Notes under the pieces: model-generated
The model's input: only the letters and a program-made list of their open reading frames with translations
Told to the model about the DNA's origin: nothing
Database searches by the model: none
Shown here: one piece after another, positions 1-7,344 of the stretch
How positions within the stretch are numbered: position 1 is the first letter of the stretch
Layout of the letters: every line of letters begins with the position of its first letter
NCBI RefSeq assembly: GCF_963676285.1
Contig: NZ_OY781063.1
Coordinates: 620,001 to 684,000 of the forward strand
Direction: 5' to 3'
From: an uncultured Sphaerochaeta sp.
GTDB taxonomy: Bacteria > Spirochaetota > Spirochaetia > Sphaerochaetales > Sphaerochaetaceae
Length of the DNA stretch: 64,000 nt
Program-made: the position numbers and the translations under genes

Positions 1-498
1 AGTACCAAGTATGGCGATGACAACCGTATTGGAGAAGGCAATGATCAACTGCTGGGTGATGACCTTGTCCATCGGCTCAGCGAAGAAGAGGAAATCAAGC
101 AGTGCGCTGATCATGTATCCGATGAAATTTCCCAGGAAAGCGAGCAAGATGAACAAACCGATGGAGGAACGGGGAAGTTCTCCTTTTTCAACACACTTCT
201 TGCTCATAGCAGGAAACAATCCGATCGCAATTCCCACAATACCACTACCAAGCATCCACGTAGGCCACACACCCCATCCTGCAAACAGGTCGGTCAGCCA
301 GTGTCCCAGGAATCCTACCAAGAAACCAACGATTGGTCCAAAGACAGCTGCAAACAAGGCAAGAATAGCCATGGCAGGCTTGATGGTGGTGTTGGCGAAG
401 ACGGGGATACTGACCAATCCTCCCACTCCATAGAGAGCTGCACCGATGGCAATGATTACGACAATGCGTACCGGTTGCATTCCTTTGTTCTGTTCCAT
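1..498 (-). CDS. ECF transporter S component, UPF0397/CbrT-like (partial, runs off left edge)
   Basis: Integral membrane substrate-binding (S) subunit of an energy-coupling-factor vitamin transporter. I translated it by hand from an ATG at 498; 166 codons stay open to the window edge, so the C-terminus is missing. The protein begins [13 protein letters not shown] and is strongly hydrophobic, with the UPF0397 pattern of a first helix, '[17 protein letters not shown]', then '[19 protein letters not shown]'. A good ribosome site (AAGGAGG) lies about 8 bases upstream. UPF0397 includes, as I recall, the cobalamin/cobinamide transporter CbrT of Lactobacillus. The operon position behind cobT-cbiR-cobU-cobS fits that substrate, but the substrate is inference. 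It follows the SAM hydrolase by 30 bases. T and ATPase subunits would be expected just outside the window. Confidence 0.8.
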   Translation of the reverse strand, partial: MEQNKGMQPVRIVVIIAIGAALYGVGGLVSIPVFANTTIKPAMAILALFAAVFGPIVGFLVGFLGHWLTDLFAGWGVWPTWMLGSGIVGIAIGLFPAMSKKCVEKGELPRSSIGLFILLAFLGNFIGYMISALLDFLFFAEPMDKVITQQLIIAFSNTVVIAILGT

Positions 499-528
499 AT
501 TTGTTACCTCCTTACGGGCAATTACCAA

Positions 529-1413
529 TCATTCTATCACCGAAAAACTGATTTTCCACCCCTCACCTGTCCCAATTCCGTAGGTTGTTGCAAAATTCCC
601 CTGATTCAGGGCAACTGCAAGATTGAGAAGGCTGTTGATGTAGATAAGAGGCTCACCCTTCCCCACTTCTGTGAAGGACTTACAGATGGGAAGCTTGTAT
701 CCATAGACGATACGGCCATTGTAGGAGATGGTTGTCTGCAGCAAATCCCCGTTACCCAGAGAAAGCTCATCCAAAAAGTCAGCACTGATATTGGTCCAGA
801 GCGAACCATAGCGGGCATCCAGGATATCCACCGAACCGACCAATGAGGACCCTTCAATTCTGGAACGTTCCATTTTCAGTTTGACGGTTTTTGGAACCAA
901 TGGACCAATTTCTTCGTAGTCCAGATCACCGGAGGCCAAACGTGCCCCGGTATATGCATATACATCTCTTCCATGGAATGTGTGGCTTTTCTGGCTGCCT
1001 GAGAGACGGTGGGTATCAACATTGATCATCCTCACCTCCAGAATCCCGATGCTGTCTGCCACATGGGTCAGCGTTCCGTTGTCAGGGGTAACGATCAGAT
1101 GGCCACTTTCCGTTAGAGCAACAACACTTTTCCGGTCTGACCCCACTCCTGGATCGACTACACAGACAAAGACGGTTCCCTTGGCCCAATAGGGAAGTGC
1201 CTGTACCAGTCGGTAGGAGGCCTCCCAGATGTTGAATTGAGGAATTTCATGGGTAAGGTCCTCCAATCTTAGAAGATTGGACACCCCGTTGGCCACCCCA
1301 TGCATGGCACTTACTGCTCCGTCTGACATGCCGAAATCACTGAGAAATACGACTGTCTTCCGCTCCTTCCAAGCCTGCAAGGCTACCAAGCTATCGCGCA
1401 GTTTCCTTTTCAT
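529..1413 (-). CDS. S-adenosyl-L-methionine hydrolase (adenosine-forming), DUF62 family
   Basis: Family members cleave SAM with water or hydroxide to adenosine and L-methionine, and are relatives of the SAM fluorinases/chlorinases. The 294-residue protein shows the family landmarks: 'FLSDFGMSDG' near the N-terminus, 'DPGVGSDRKSV', 'TPDNGTL', and 'HTFHGRDVYA' in the middle, followed by the smaller C-terminal barrel domain. I chose the ATG at 1413 because AGGAG sits 7 bases before it; an upstream start at 1449 would add 12 residues without a ribosome site. It overlaps the preceding small membrane gene by 23 bases, so translation is probably coupled. Its place inside a cobamide operon, just before a CbrT-like S component, is noteworthy but its role there is unknown. 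Confidence 0.88.
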   Translation of the reverse strand: MKRKLRDSLVALQAWKERKTVVFLSDFGMSDGAVSAMHGVANGVSNLLRLEDLTHEIPQFNIWEASYRLVQALPYWAKGTVFVCVVDPGVGSDRKSVVALTESGHLIVTPDNGTLTHVADSIGILEVRMINVDTHRLSGSQKSHTFHGRDVYAYTGARLASGDLDYEEIGPLVPKTVKLKMERSRIEGSSLVGSVDILDARYGSLWTNISADFLDELSLGNGDLLQTTISYNGRIVYGYKLPICKSFTEVGKGEPLIYINSLLNLAVALNQGNFATTYGIGTGEGWKISFSVIE

Positions 1414-1615
1414 GCTGTCTCTCCTGCTTCTCTCGCATTTGGCGGTCAAAAATCATTGCATACCTGATCAACAGTACAGAGAGTACCATCAAGACCAATG
1501 CTAGCATGACCACAAGGATAACAGAAGGCTTGTAGGCGATTGCAAGCAAAGAAAAGCCTACGAACAGGGAGAGAATGAGAACGATAATGGAAGGAGTCAG
1601 CCTACCCTGTTTCAT
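1391..1615 (-). CDS. Small two-helix membrane protein, function unknown
   Basis: A 74-residue protein with two hydrophobic segments (about residues 8-28 and 31-52) separated by a short 'YKPS' turn, and a highly charged C-terminal tail rich in Arg, Glu and Gln that is probably cytoplasmic. I do not recognise a family. The ATG overlaps the stop of the upstream phosphatase gene by one base (TGATG), and its own 3' end overlaps the SAM hydrolase gene, so it sits inside a tightly coupled operon and is very probably expressed. Small size and lack of motifs prevent a functional call. Confidence 0.65.
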   Translation of the reverse strand: MKQGRLTPSIIVLILSLFVGFSLLAIAYKPSVILVVMLALVLMVLSVLLIRYAMIFDRQMREKQERQHEKETAR

Positions 1616-2217
1616 CAGACCAGGAACTCCTTGATGATCTCCAGGAACTCATCATAGGTCTCGGCTATCTGCAGATGGGGATACTGCTCCAGTATGTTCT
1701 TGGGGGCACGGAACAAGCAACCACCATCCGCTTCCTGGATCATGGTAAGGTCGTTGTAGGAATCTCCAGCCGCAAAGGTGCGGTAATTGAGGGCCTTCAA
1801 CGCTTGGATGGCTTTCTTCTTGCCGTCATGTAGGCGCATCCTGTGCCGGATGATGCGGTTATCCTCATCAACTTCCAGGCTATTACACCAGATGGTAGGC
1901 CAATTGAGCTGACGCATAAGGGGATTGGCAAACTCGCTGAACGTATCGCTGAGAATGACAACCTGGGTCATGGATCGCAGTGAATCGAGAAAAGAGAGTG
2001 CACCTTCCATGGGACCCATCTGGGCGATGACATCCTGGATATCCTTCAGCTTCAGGTTATGTTCCTCAAGGATCCTAATCCGTCCAGCCATCAGCTTGTC
2101 ATAATCCGGTTCATCGCGGGTGGTAATCTTCAGCTCTTCGATACCTGTTCGCTCTGCTACGTTGATCCAAATCTCCGGTACCAAGACCCCTTCCATATCA
2201 AGACACACAATATCCAT
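1615..2217 (-). CDS. thrH: HAD phosphatase, phosphoserine phosphatase/homoserine phosphotransferase type (ThrH)
   Basis: HAD-superfamily enzyme of 200 residues. The nucleophile motif is 'LDMEGV' (Asp7, with Glu9 where most HADs have Asp), the usual ThrH variant; motif II 'ILSDTFSEF' and motif III/IV 'AAGDSYNDLTM' are present. Pseudomonas ThrH hydrolyses phosphoserine and can move phosphate from phosphoserine to homoserine. Here it lies 30 bases after cobS and is translationally linked to the next gene, in an operon otherwise devoted to cobamide assembly and lacking an obvious CobC alpha-ribazole phosphatase. That context makes a nucleotide-loop phosphatase role possible (inference). Family assignment is firm; physiological substrate is not. 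Confidence 0.85.
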   Translation of the reverse strand: MDIVCLDMEGVLVPEIWINVAERTGIEELKITTRDEPDYDKLMAGRIRILEEHNLKLKDIQDVIAQMGPMEGALSFLDSLRSMTQVVILSDTFSEFANPLMRQLNWPTIWCNSLEVDEDNRIIRHRMRLHDGKKKAIQALKALNYRTFAAGDSYNDLTMIQEADGGCLFRAPKNILEQYPHLQIAETYDEFLEIIKEFLV

Positions 2218-2247
2218 CCGCTACCTCCCAGATTGTACCACCTAGTA

Positions 2248-3006
2248 TTACCGAGGGAGGGCCCCCGATGCAAGAGGGAGAAGGAATCCAAGCATGGCAG
2301 CAGTCTCAGTGAGCACCTCCACAGCACCCAGCACATCACCGGTCACCCCTCCAAGTCGCTTTTTACTGACCAGCATCAGGAAAACACAAACAAGGAGTGC
2401 AAAGAGGAACGAAAATACAGCATTCAGCGCATATTCATTCGAAAAAATAAACAACAGAACAAGAACGATAAGTATCTGCAGGAGAGGGAGGACAAGATGA
2501 TATGGTTTTGCTGCACGAACAAGGAGGGAGGCTGTTCCCTCTCCTTCCCTTGCATAGTTCATCAAGGAGGCTGCTATGACTTGGTTCAGTCTTCCCTGAA
2601 CTGGTACCAGCATCAATGCCAAAGGAATATCGGCAAGTTGCTGCAAGGCTGCATATTGTATCAAGAGCACACAGAACAGGGTAATAAGGGCGAAGGCTCC
2701 GCTGTGACTATCTTTCATGATGGCGAGGCTACGTTCCTTATTCCACCCTCCCCCAAGCCCATCGGCGAAATCACAGAGTCCATCGAGATGAAACCCCCTG
2801 GACAGGTATGCCGAGAGTGCAATGATACTTGCTGAGCGAATCTGGGGTGAAAAAGGAAGCAGGGAGACCGATACGAAGGAAAGTCCAAAGAGAGACCCGA
2901 CAAGAGGAAACCAGAACAAGATTCGTTGCTCCTTCTCCAAGGCCCGATAAGGAAGAGGGAACCGAGTGAGGGTACGCAGAGCTCCTCCAAGACCGAGTGT
3001 AATCAC
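2248..3006 (-). CDS. cobS: Adenosylcobinamide-GDP ribazoletransferase (cobalamin synthase)
   Basis: Membrane enzyme that joins adenosylcobinamide-GDP to alpha-ribazole (or its 5'-phosphate), the last assembly step of the cobamide nucleotide loop. The protein is polytopic and carries the CobS signature 'FHLDGLCDFADGLGG', whose aspartates bind metal. I place the start at GTG 3006, which overlaps the cobU stop as GTGA and gives 252 residues, the normal family size; the open frame upstream encodes a non-hydrophobic stretch that is really the end of cobU in another frame. Expression is therefore coupled to cobU. The substrate comes from CobU and CobT, encoded immediately upstream. Confidence 0.92.
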   Translation of the reverse strand: MITLGLGGALRTLTRFPLPYRALEKEQRILFWFPLVGSLFGLSFVSVSLLPFSPQIRSASIIALSAYLSRGFHLDGLCDFADGLGGGWNKERSLAIMKDSHSGAFALITLFCVLLIQYAALQQLADIPLALMLVPVQGRLNQVIAASLMNYAREGEGTASLLVRAAKPYHLVLPLLQILIVLVLLFIFSNEYALNAVFSFLFALLVCVFLMLVSKKRLGGVTGDVLGAVEVLTETAAMLGFLLPLASGALPR

Positions 3007-3650
3007 AGGACTTTTCCCTTGAGGGCTAGAGGTAGGCCTGCAACCATCAAAATTACATTTGTAGATATCTCGGCAAGGTCCTGGTTCATCCATCCACTCA
3101 AGTCCCTGAAAGAGCGACTCTCTGCATCTGCAGGAATAAGTCCAAGGCCTGTTTCATTGGTTATAAGGAGAATTTCACAAGGGGGATGCTTGAGAACCTC
3201 ATAGAGAGCATCTTCCTCAGGGAACCTTTTCTCAGGGATTCCTTTATGATAAAGGAGGTTTCCCAACCAGACAGTAAGACAGTCAACAATACAGACCTCG
3301 ACTGAAGGGGGAAGGTCCTGTATGGCCTTCGCAAGGTCAAGGGGTTCCTCAATGGTGATGAATCGATCAGCGCGATCCTTCTGATGGGCAGCAATCCGTG
3401 CCTTCATCTCTTCATCAATCGGTTCAGCGGTAGCAATATAGGCGCGTGACTGGGTACCGTCACATACTCCCAGTGCATAATCCTGGGCATAGGAACTCTT
3501 TCCGCTTCTTCCTCCCCCGATTACCAGCGTAACGCCACTCTTGATCTTTGTGTGGATTCTCATGGCCCCAGCGGTGGAGACCATCGTGCCTTTTGCAGGC
3601 CTAAGCGGATATCCCTTTACAAGAGTCTTCTTTATATCAATGGTTGCCAT
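3003..3650 (-). CDS. cobU: Adenosylcobinamide kinase / adenosylcobinamide-phosphate guanylyltransferase
   Basis: Bifunctional cytoplasmic enzyme that phosphorylates adenosylcobinamide and then transfers GMP to make adenosylcobinamide-GDP for CobS. The P-loop is 'GGGRSGKS' at residues 45-52, and 'AEPIDEEMKARIAAHQ' contains the region of the GMP-accepting histidine (His89). The start at 3650 has a strong ribosome site (GGGGAGGT), so the roughly 39-residue N-terminal extension before the P-loop domain appears real; I do not recognise a function for it. The gene overlaps cbiR by 14 bases and cobS by 4, consistent with a coupled salvage operon. Confidence 0.92.
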   Translation of the reverse strand: MATIDIKKTLVKGYPLRPAKGTMVSTAGAMRIHTKIKSGVTLVIGGGRSGKSSYAQDYALGVCDGTQSRAYIATAEPIDEEMKARIAAHQKDRADRFITIEEPLDLAKAIQDLPPSVEVCIVDCLTVWLGNLLYHKGIPEKRFPEEDALYEVLKHPPCEILLITNETGLGLIPADAESRSFRDLSGWMNQDLAEISTNVILMVAGLPLALKGKVL

Positions 3651-4461
3651 ATCTACCTCCCCAATCTTTTCCCATCATATCATGGCTTTTCTCCAAGAGG
3701 GAGAGGGAAGCGTCCAACTCTGCCTCAGAAAATACTTCCAAGGTGAGTACCCTCTCTCTGTTGTCTTTTTGGGTTTGTTTAGATAAGGCAGAGATGAACT
3801 GGCTTATCTGTGTAGGGTCTCCCTTGTCCAGACCCAGATGATCCTTTCCGTCATGCACGCCGTGAAGGTGTGCAATACGGGTTCTCGGCAAGAGCAAGTC
3901 AAGATTATCCTGCATAGGGTACCCCATCAGCCAGATATGCCCGATATCGAGCGTAACAGAGAGGTCATAGCGCTCCACCAGAGGATACACATACGAGAAT
4001 GGATAGCTCAAGGTCTCAACACAAAACATCCTTCTCATAGCCTCATACTTCGATATCATCATCTCAAGACTCATATCTAGGCATGTTGTCCAACGCTCTA
4101 TATCCTCAGAGGGCACTGCTCCATAGGACTCCGGGGTGAGGTGCAACACATAACCGAAGGGATCAAGAGGCTCAGTAAGGGAGACAATCCTCTCAACGGT
4201 TCGCATGAATCGCCTTCGCTCACCTAGATCGACTGAACCGGGATAGATATCCAAGGGGAAATGCACGGTGTAGCTTAAACCGTGTGATTCACCCAATCGG
4301 GCAAGTTCCCTGATGGTCATCTCATCAGGTAGGTTGCTCATTTCTTCACTTTCAAAGAGTACCAGCTCAATATCATCCACCTTGTCGGCAAGATACCGTA
4401 CATTTGGCAGGATATCATCTGGGATGATGTAACTTGTTGTTCCAATTCGCATATGCTTCAT
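3637..4461 (-). CDS. cbiR: Cobamide-remodelling phosphodiesterase CbiR (TIM-barrel, AP-endonuclease-like)
   Basis: A 274-residue TIM-barrel of the xylose-isomerase/AP-endonuclease fold. CbiR, characterised from Thermotoga, hydrolyses the phosphodiester of adenosylated cobamides so that the lower ligand can be exchanged. Supporting residues include 'RIGTTSYIIPDD' at the first strand, 'YTVHFPLDIYPG', 'YVLHLTPESYG', 'FCVETLSYPF' and 'LDIGHIWLMG', a His/Glu/Asp-rich set typical of a metal site at the barrel mouth. The ATG at 4461 overlaps the cobT stop (ATGA). The family call leans on the neighbours cobT, cobU and cobS; without them I would call it only a sugar-phosphate isomerase-like protein. 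Confidence 0.82.
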   Translation of the reverse strand: MKHMRIGTTSYIIPDDILPNVRYLADKVDDIELVLFESEEMSNLPDEMTIRELARLGESHGLSYTVHFPLDIYPGSVDLGERRRFMRTVERIVSLTEPLDPFGYVLHLTPESYGAVPSEDIERWTTCLDMSLEMMISKYEAMRRMFCVETLSYPFSYVYPLVERYDLSVTLDIGHIWLMGYPMQDNLDLLLPRTRIAHLHGVHDGKDHLGLDKGDPTQISQFISALSKQTQKDNRERVLTLEVFSEAELDASLSLLEKSHDMMGKDWGGRYGNH

Positions 4462-5504
4462 ACCAACCCCATTGACTGCAACAGCTTCGTACTATCAGTT
4501 ACCTGCGCATCAGAGAAGCTGGTCATATCGGTAAGCAAATGGCTTGCCAGACGTACCAAGGGCCAGGCCGCCAAGGCACCGGTCCCCTCCCCGAGTTGCA
4601 TCTGTAGGTCCAAGAGAGGCTGGCCACAACCAAGAGATTCCAGCATTCTTCTATGCCCCTGCATTCCTGACTGATGGCAGGGGATGAGATACTCATGAAA
4701 GTGCTCGTCCATGGCATTCGCTACCAAGGCAGCACTGGTTACGACAAACCCATCAAGAAGAACGGGCAAAGAGGCCTCTGCAGCTTCCAGCATTCCACCA
4801 CAGATGGCAGCTATTTCATACCCTCCAAGATTACAGAGTACCGTAAGTGGATCTCTCTCGGGATGCAGGACCAAGGCTTGCTCAATGACTGAAATCTTGT
4901 GTTGTAGTTCGGCATCACTGAGACCAGATCCTTTTCCTGTTATCACCGAGACTGGAAGATTGGTAAGGGCAGCGGCTACAGCCGAGGCACTGGTGGTATT
5001 CCCCACCCCCATCTCTCCAAATGCAATGGCATGGGCCCCTGTCTCTATTGCTACCCTAACCCTGTTTCTCCCTGCTTCCATTGCCTGAAGGCATTGCTCA
5101 CGTTCCATTGCAGGACCTTGTAAGAAATTTCTTGTACCATAACCGATTTTGCAATCGACTACAGCATCATGTTTAGAAAATGAATGGTTCACCCCAACAT
5201 CAATTACTGAAAGCGTTGCATGGTTCAAGGAGGCGAAGAGACTGCACGCACCGCCACCGGAGGCAAAATTGCAACACTGTTGGTAGGTAATCTGCTGAGG
5301 GCTATGGGTTACCCCCTCCTCCACCACCCCATGGTCTGCTGCAAACAGCAAAAGAGAAAGGGAATCAAGAGGGCCCTCCTTGATAAGCGCCAGCTTGAGC
5401 GCAAGGGAGGCGAGTCTCCCGAGACTGTTTGGGGGCATTGCCTTTGCAAGCAACTGGGTTTCATACACTGCTTGCCGGCTGAAGTCGATTGCTTTGATTG
5501 ACAT
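4458..5504 (-). CDS. cobT: Nicotinate-nucleotide-dimethylbenzimidazole phosphoribosyltransferase
   Basis: Makes alpha-ribazole 5'-phosphate from nicotinate mononucleotide and a benzimidazole base, activating the lower ligand of cobalamin. The 348-residue protein has the family motifs 'MPPNSLGRL' near the N-terminus, 'FAADHGVVEEGV', 'GEMGVGNTTSASA', and 'LGEGTGAL' with the catalytic glutamate (Glu306). It is the first gene of the eight-gene minus-strand operon. No Shine-Dalgarno sequence precedes the ATG; instead a -10 element lies 6 bases before it, so the transcript may be leaderless. Confidence 0.95.
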   Translation of the reverse strand: MSIKAIDFSRQAVYETQLLAKAMPPNSLGRLASLALKLALIKEGPLDSLSLLLFAADHGVVEEGVTHSPQQITYQQCCNFASGGGACSLFASLNHATLSVIDVGVNHSFSKHDAVVDCKIGYGTRNFLQGPAMEREQCLQAMEAGRNRVRVAIETGAHAIAFGEMGVGNTTSASAVAAALTNLPVSVITGKGSGLSDAELQHKISVIEQALVLHPERDPLTVLCNLGGYEIAAICGGMLEAAEASLPVLLDGFVVTSAALVANAMDEHFHEYLIPCHQSGMQGHRRMLESLGCGQPLLDLQMQLGEGTGALAAWPLVRLASHLLTDMTSFSDAQVTDSTKLLQSMGLV

Positions 5505-5510
5505 GAGCTC

Positions 5511-5540
5511 ATTGTAGAGGAGGAAGCTCTGGCGTTACAA
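5511..5540 (-). promoter_or_regulatory. Candidate sigma70-type promoter of the cobT operon, probably leaderless
   Basis: On the minus strand TTGTAA (5535-5540) and TACAAT (5511-5516) are 18 bases apart. The -10 hexamer ends 6 bases before the cobT ATG, so transcription should begin at or one base from the start codon. There is no ribosome site and no room for a cobalamin riboswitch in the 60-base divergent gap. Confidence 0.6.
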
Positions 5541-5558
5541 GGCAGAAACCGATACAAT
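5530..5558 (+). promoter_or_regulatory. Candidate -10 for the DMT transporter gene, probably leaderless
   Basis: TACAAT at 5553-5558 is followed by exactly 6 bases and then the ATG at 5565, mirroring the cobT side of the same gap. The matching -35 (TGGCGT, 5530-5535) is poor. No Shine-Dalgarno sequence is present. Confidence 0.4.
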
Positions 5559-5564
5559 GCGTCT

Positions 5565-6470
5565 ATGAATCAGGCACTGTACCTCTTCCTCGACATGATG
5601 ACCGGTATGATTATCTCCATCATGGTGGTCTCCAACACCCTTTTGGGACAGGCTACCACCATGGGTGTCTCTCTGATTGTCAATCATCTAATCGGATTGG
5701 TCATACTCTCCCTTATCCTGCTCCTTGGCAGGAAGAGGCCAGCCATCAATGGCCCAGGAAGAAAAGTTCCCTGGTATCTCATGTTCAATGGCCTATTCGG
5801 CCTCGCCATCCTGAACCTGAACTACACGACTGTCGTTCATACCGGAGCATCGCTTGCGATGGCTTCCACAGTATTCGGACAGAGTTTCTGTTCACTGGTG
5901 TTCGACCTTACTGGTTGGATGGGAATGCAAAAGCGCAGTCTTAACCGAACAAAGATTTTCAGTCTGAGTGTCAGTGCAACGGGCATCATCATCATGGCGA
6001 GCGGAGGTACAGCGAACTTTGCTTTCCTGTATGTTATGCTAGGCATCCTTGCAGGCGCACTTACCATGACTCAGATGGTACTCAACAGTACACTTGCCCT
6101 CTATGAGGGGCCTATACGTGCCTCACATAGGAATTTCATAGGTGGACTGTTGGCAGGCTTGGTCTTCTATCTCCTGTTCCAGAAGGATGCAACAATCGTT
6201 GGCATGCAAACCATACCCCAGATTCCGCTGTTGCTTGTTTTTGGTGGAGGAACACTGGCAGTTTTTGTTGTGGTAAGTACCAGTTATGTCATCGTGAAGA
6301 TTCCTGCTGTTTACTCTGCACTCCTGCTTTCATCTGCCCAGATCCTGATGAGCCTCCTGATCGATTATCTCTTCTTTGACAGTTTCAGCCTACCGCTTCT
6401 CATAGGAGCACTCTTGATGCTACTGGGCATGGCAGGAAATCTGGCTGCAGACAGGAAGCCTAGGCCTTAG
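5565..6470 (+). CDS. DMT-superfamily transporter, YdcZ (DUF606) type
   Basis: A 301-residue protein with about ten hydrophobic helices arranged as two similar halves, each resembling a DUF606/YdcZ unit ('GQATTMGVSLIVNHLIGLVIL' region in half one; 'GGTLAVFVVVSTSYVIV' region in half two). DUF606 proteins occur as five-helix units or as fused ten-helix forms, and this looks like a fused form. Substrate is unknown. It is divergent from the cobamide operon, so regulation could be shared, but nothing in the protein points to corrinoids. It overlaps the convergent glycosylase gene by 11 bases at its 3' end. Confidence 0.75.
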   Translation: MNQALYLFLDMMTGMIISIMVVSNTLLGQATTMGVSLIVNHLIGLVILSLILLLGRKRPAINGPGRKVPWYLMFNGLFGLAILNLNYTTVVHTGASLAMASTVFGQSFCSLVFDLTGWMGMQKRSLNRTKIFSLSVSATGIIIMASGGTANFAFLYVMLGILAGALTMTQMVLNSTLALYEGPIRASHRNFIGGLLAGLVFYLLFQKDATIVGMQTIPQIPLLLVFGGGTLAVFVVVSTSYVIVKIPAVYSALLLSSAQILMSLLIDYLFFDSFSLPLLIGALLMLLGMAGNLAADRKPRP

Positions 6471-7344
6471 CTATCCGATAGGTACCTTTTGTTTCCTCAA
6501 CGAAGCCCTCTTTTTCCAACTGCCCAAGACAGTACAATATACGCTCCTCTTCAAAGTGGGAGAGCAATGAGATGACCTGTTCCTGATCTTTTGCACCGGT
6601 ATCAGAGAGCAGATGGATCAATTGTCCGCGAATCTGTCGATTGGAGTTCTCGAATTTTGCCTGTTTTGTATAGTGGGCACTCCTCACATTCGCATTGGGA
6701 AGGAGATGTTTTAGCAAGACACCGAAATCCATCAGGGCGTAATACCACGCTTTGGGGTCCTCAACCAGCTGCACAAAATGAGCAAGCAACAATTCCAACT
6801 CCTTGTCCTTCACGCCTTCCTGTTCAGGATAAAAGCAATGGAGCAGAACCCTGCGTATGTTTGTTTCAAGGTAGATAGTTTTCTCATGGTAACTGAATGA
6901 ACCAATGGCAGCAGCGGTTGCTTTCCCCACTCCCGGCAAGGAAAGCAGTTCAGCCTGCTTCTTGGGCAGGTTCCAATCCCACTTTCCACATGCAATGGCA
7001 CTCTTACGGAGATTCAGAGCCCTGCGGTTATAGCCCAATCCCTTCCAGTGGTACAGCAACTCATCCAGCTCCACCCCAGCCAAGTCCTTGATTGTGGGCC
7101 ACAGGGAGAGAAACAACTCATACTTGGGAATGACGCGACTGGTTTGGGTCTGTTGCAGCATTACCTCGGAAAGCAGGATGTGATAGGGGTCGCTGGTCTC
7201 TCTCCAGACAAACGCTCTTCCATGATTCTCATAAAATCCAAGAATTTTCTGTACAAATGCTTCATACCCTTCAGGACTTTGACTGAAAGATGGATTCAGA
7301 TAGTGTGCTGCTTCTTCCGTTGAGAGTGTAGGAAAATCAATCAT
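6460..7344 (-). CDS. MutY-like adenine DNA glycosylase lacking the iron-sulfur cluster motif
   Basis: HhH-GPD base-excision repair glycosylase of 294 residues. 'LLSEVMLQQTQ' carries the MutY-type catalytic glutamate (Glu60), followed by the 'KGLGYNRRALNL' segment and the helix-hairpin-helix 'LPGVGKATAAAIGSF'. The residue equivalent to the catalytic aspartate of MutY/EndoIII is glutamate here ('YLETNIRR', Glu160). After 'ALMDFGVLLK', where MutY has a four-cysteine [4Fe-4S] loop, there are no cysteines, and no MutT-like C-terminal domain follows; instead a short helical tail of about 65 residues. Clusterless MutY homologues are known. Substrate specificity should be treated as probable. The start overlaps the stop of the upstream AI-2E gene (ATGA). 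Confidence 0.82.
   Translation of the reverse strand: MIDFPTLSTEEAAHYLNPSFSQSPEGYEAFVQKILGFYENHGRAFVWRETSDPYHILLSEVMLQQTQTSRVIPKYELFLSLWPTIKDLAGVELDELLYHWKGLGYNRRALNLRKSAIACGKWDWNLPKKQAELLSLPGVGKATAAAIGSFSYHEKTIYLETNIRRVLLHCFYPEQEGVKDKELELLLAHFVQLVEDPKAWYYALMDFGVLLKHLLPNANVRSAHYTKQAKFENSNRQIRGQLIHLLSDTGAKDQEQVISLLSHFEEERILYCLGQLEKEGFVEETKGTYRIAKA

Noticed and set aside
5505..5564. Cobalamin riboswitch upstream of cobT
   Set aside because: Only 60 bases separate the divergent start codons and the promoter already ends next to the ATG; a riboswitch needs far more space.
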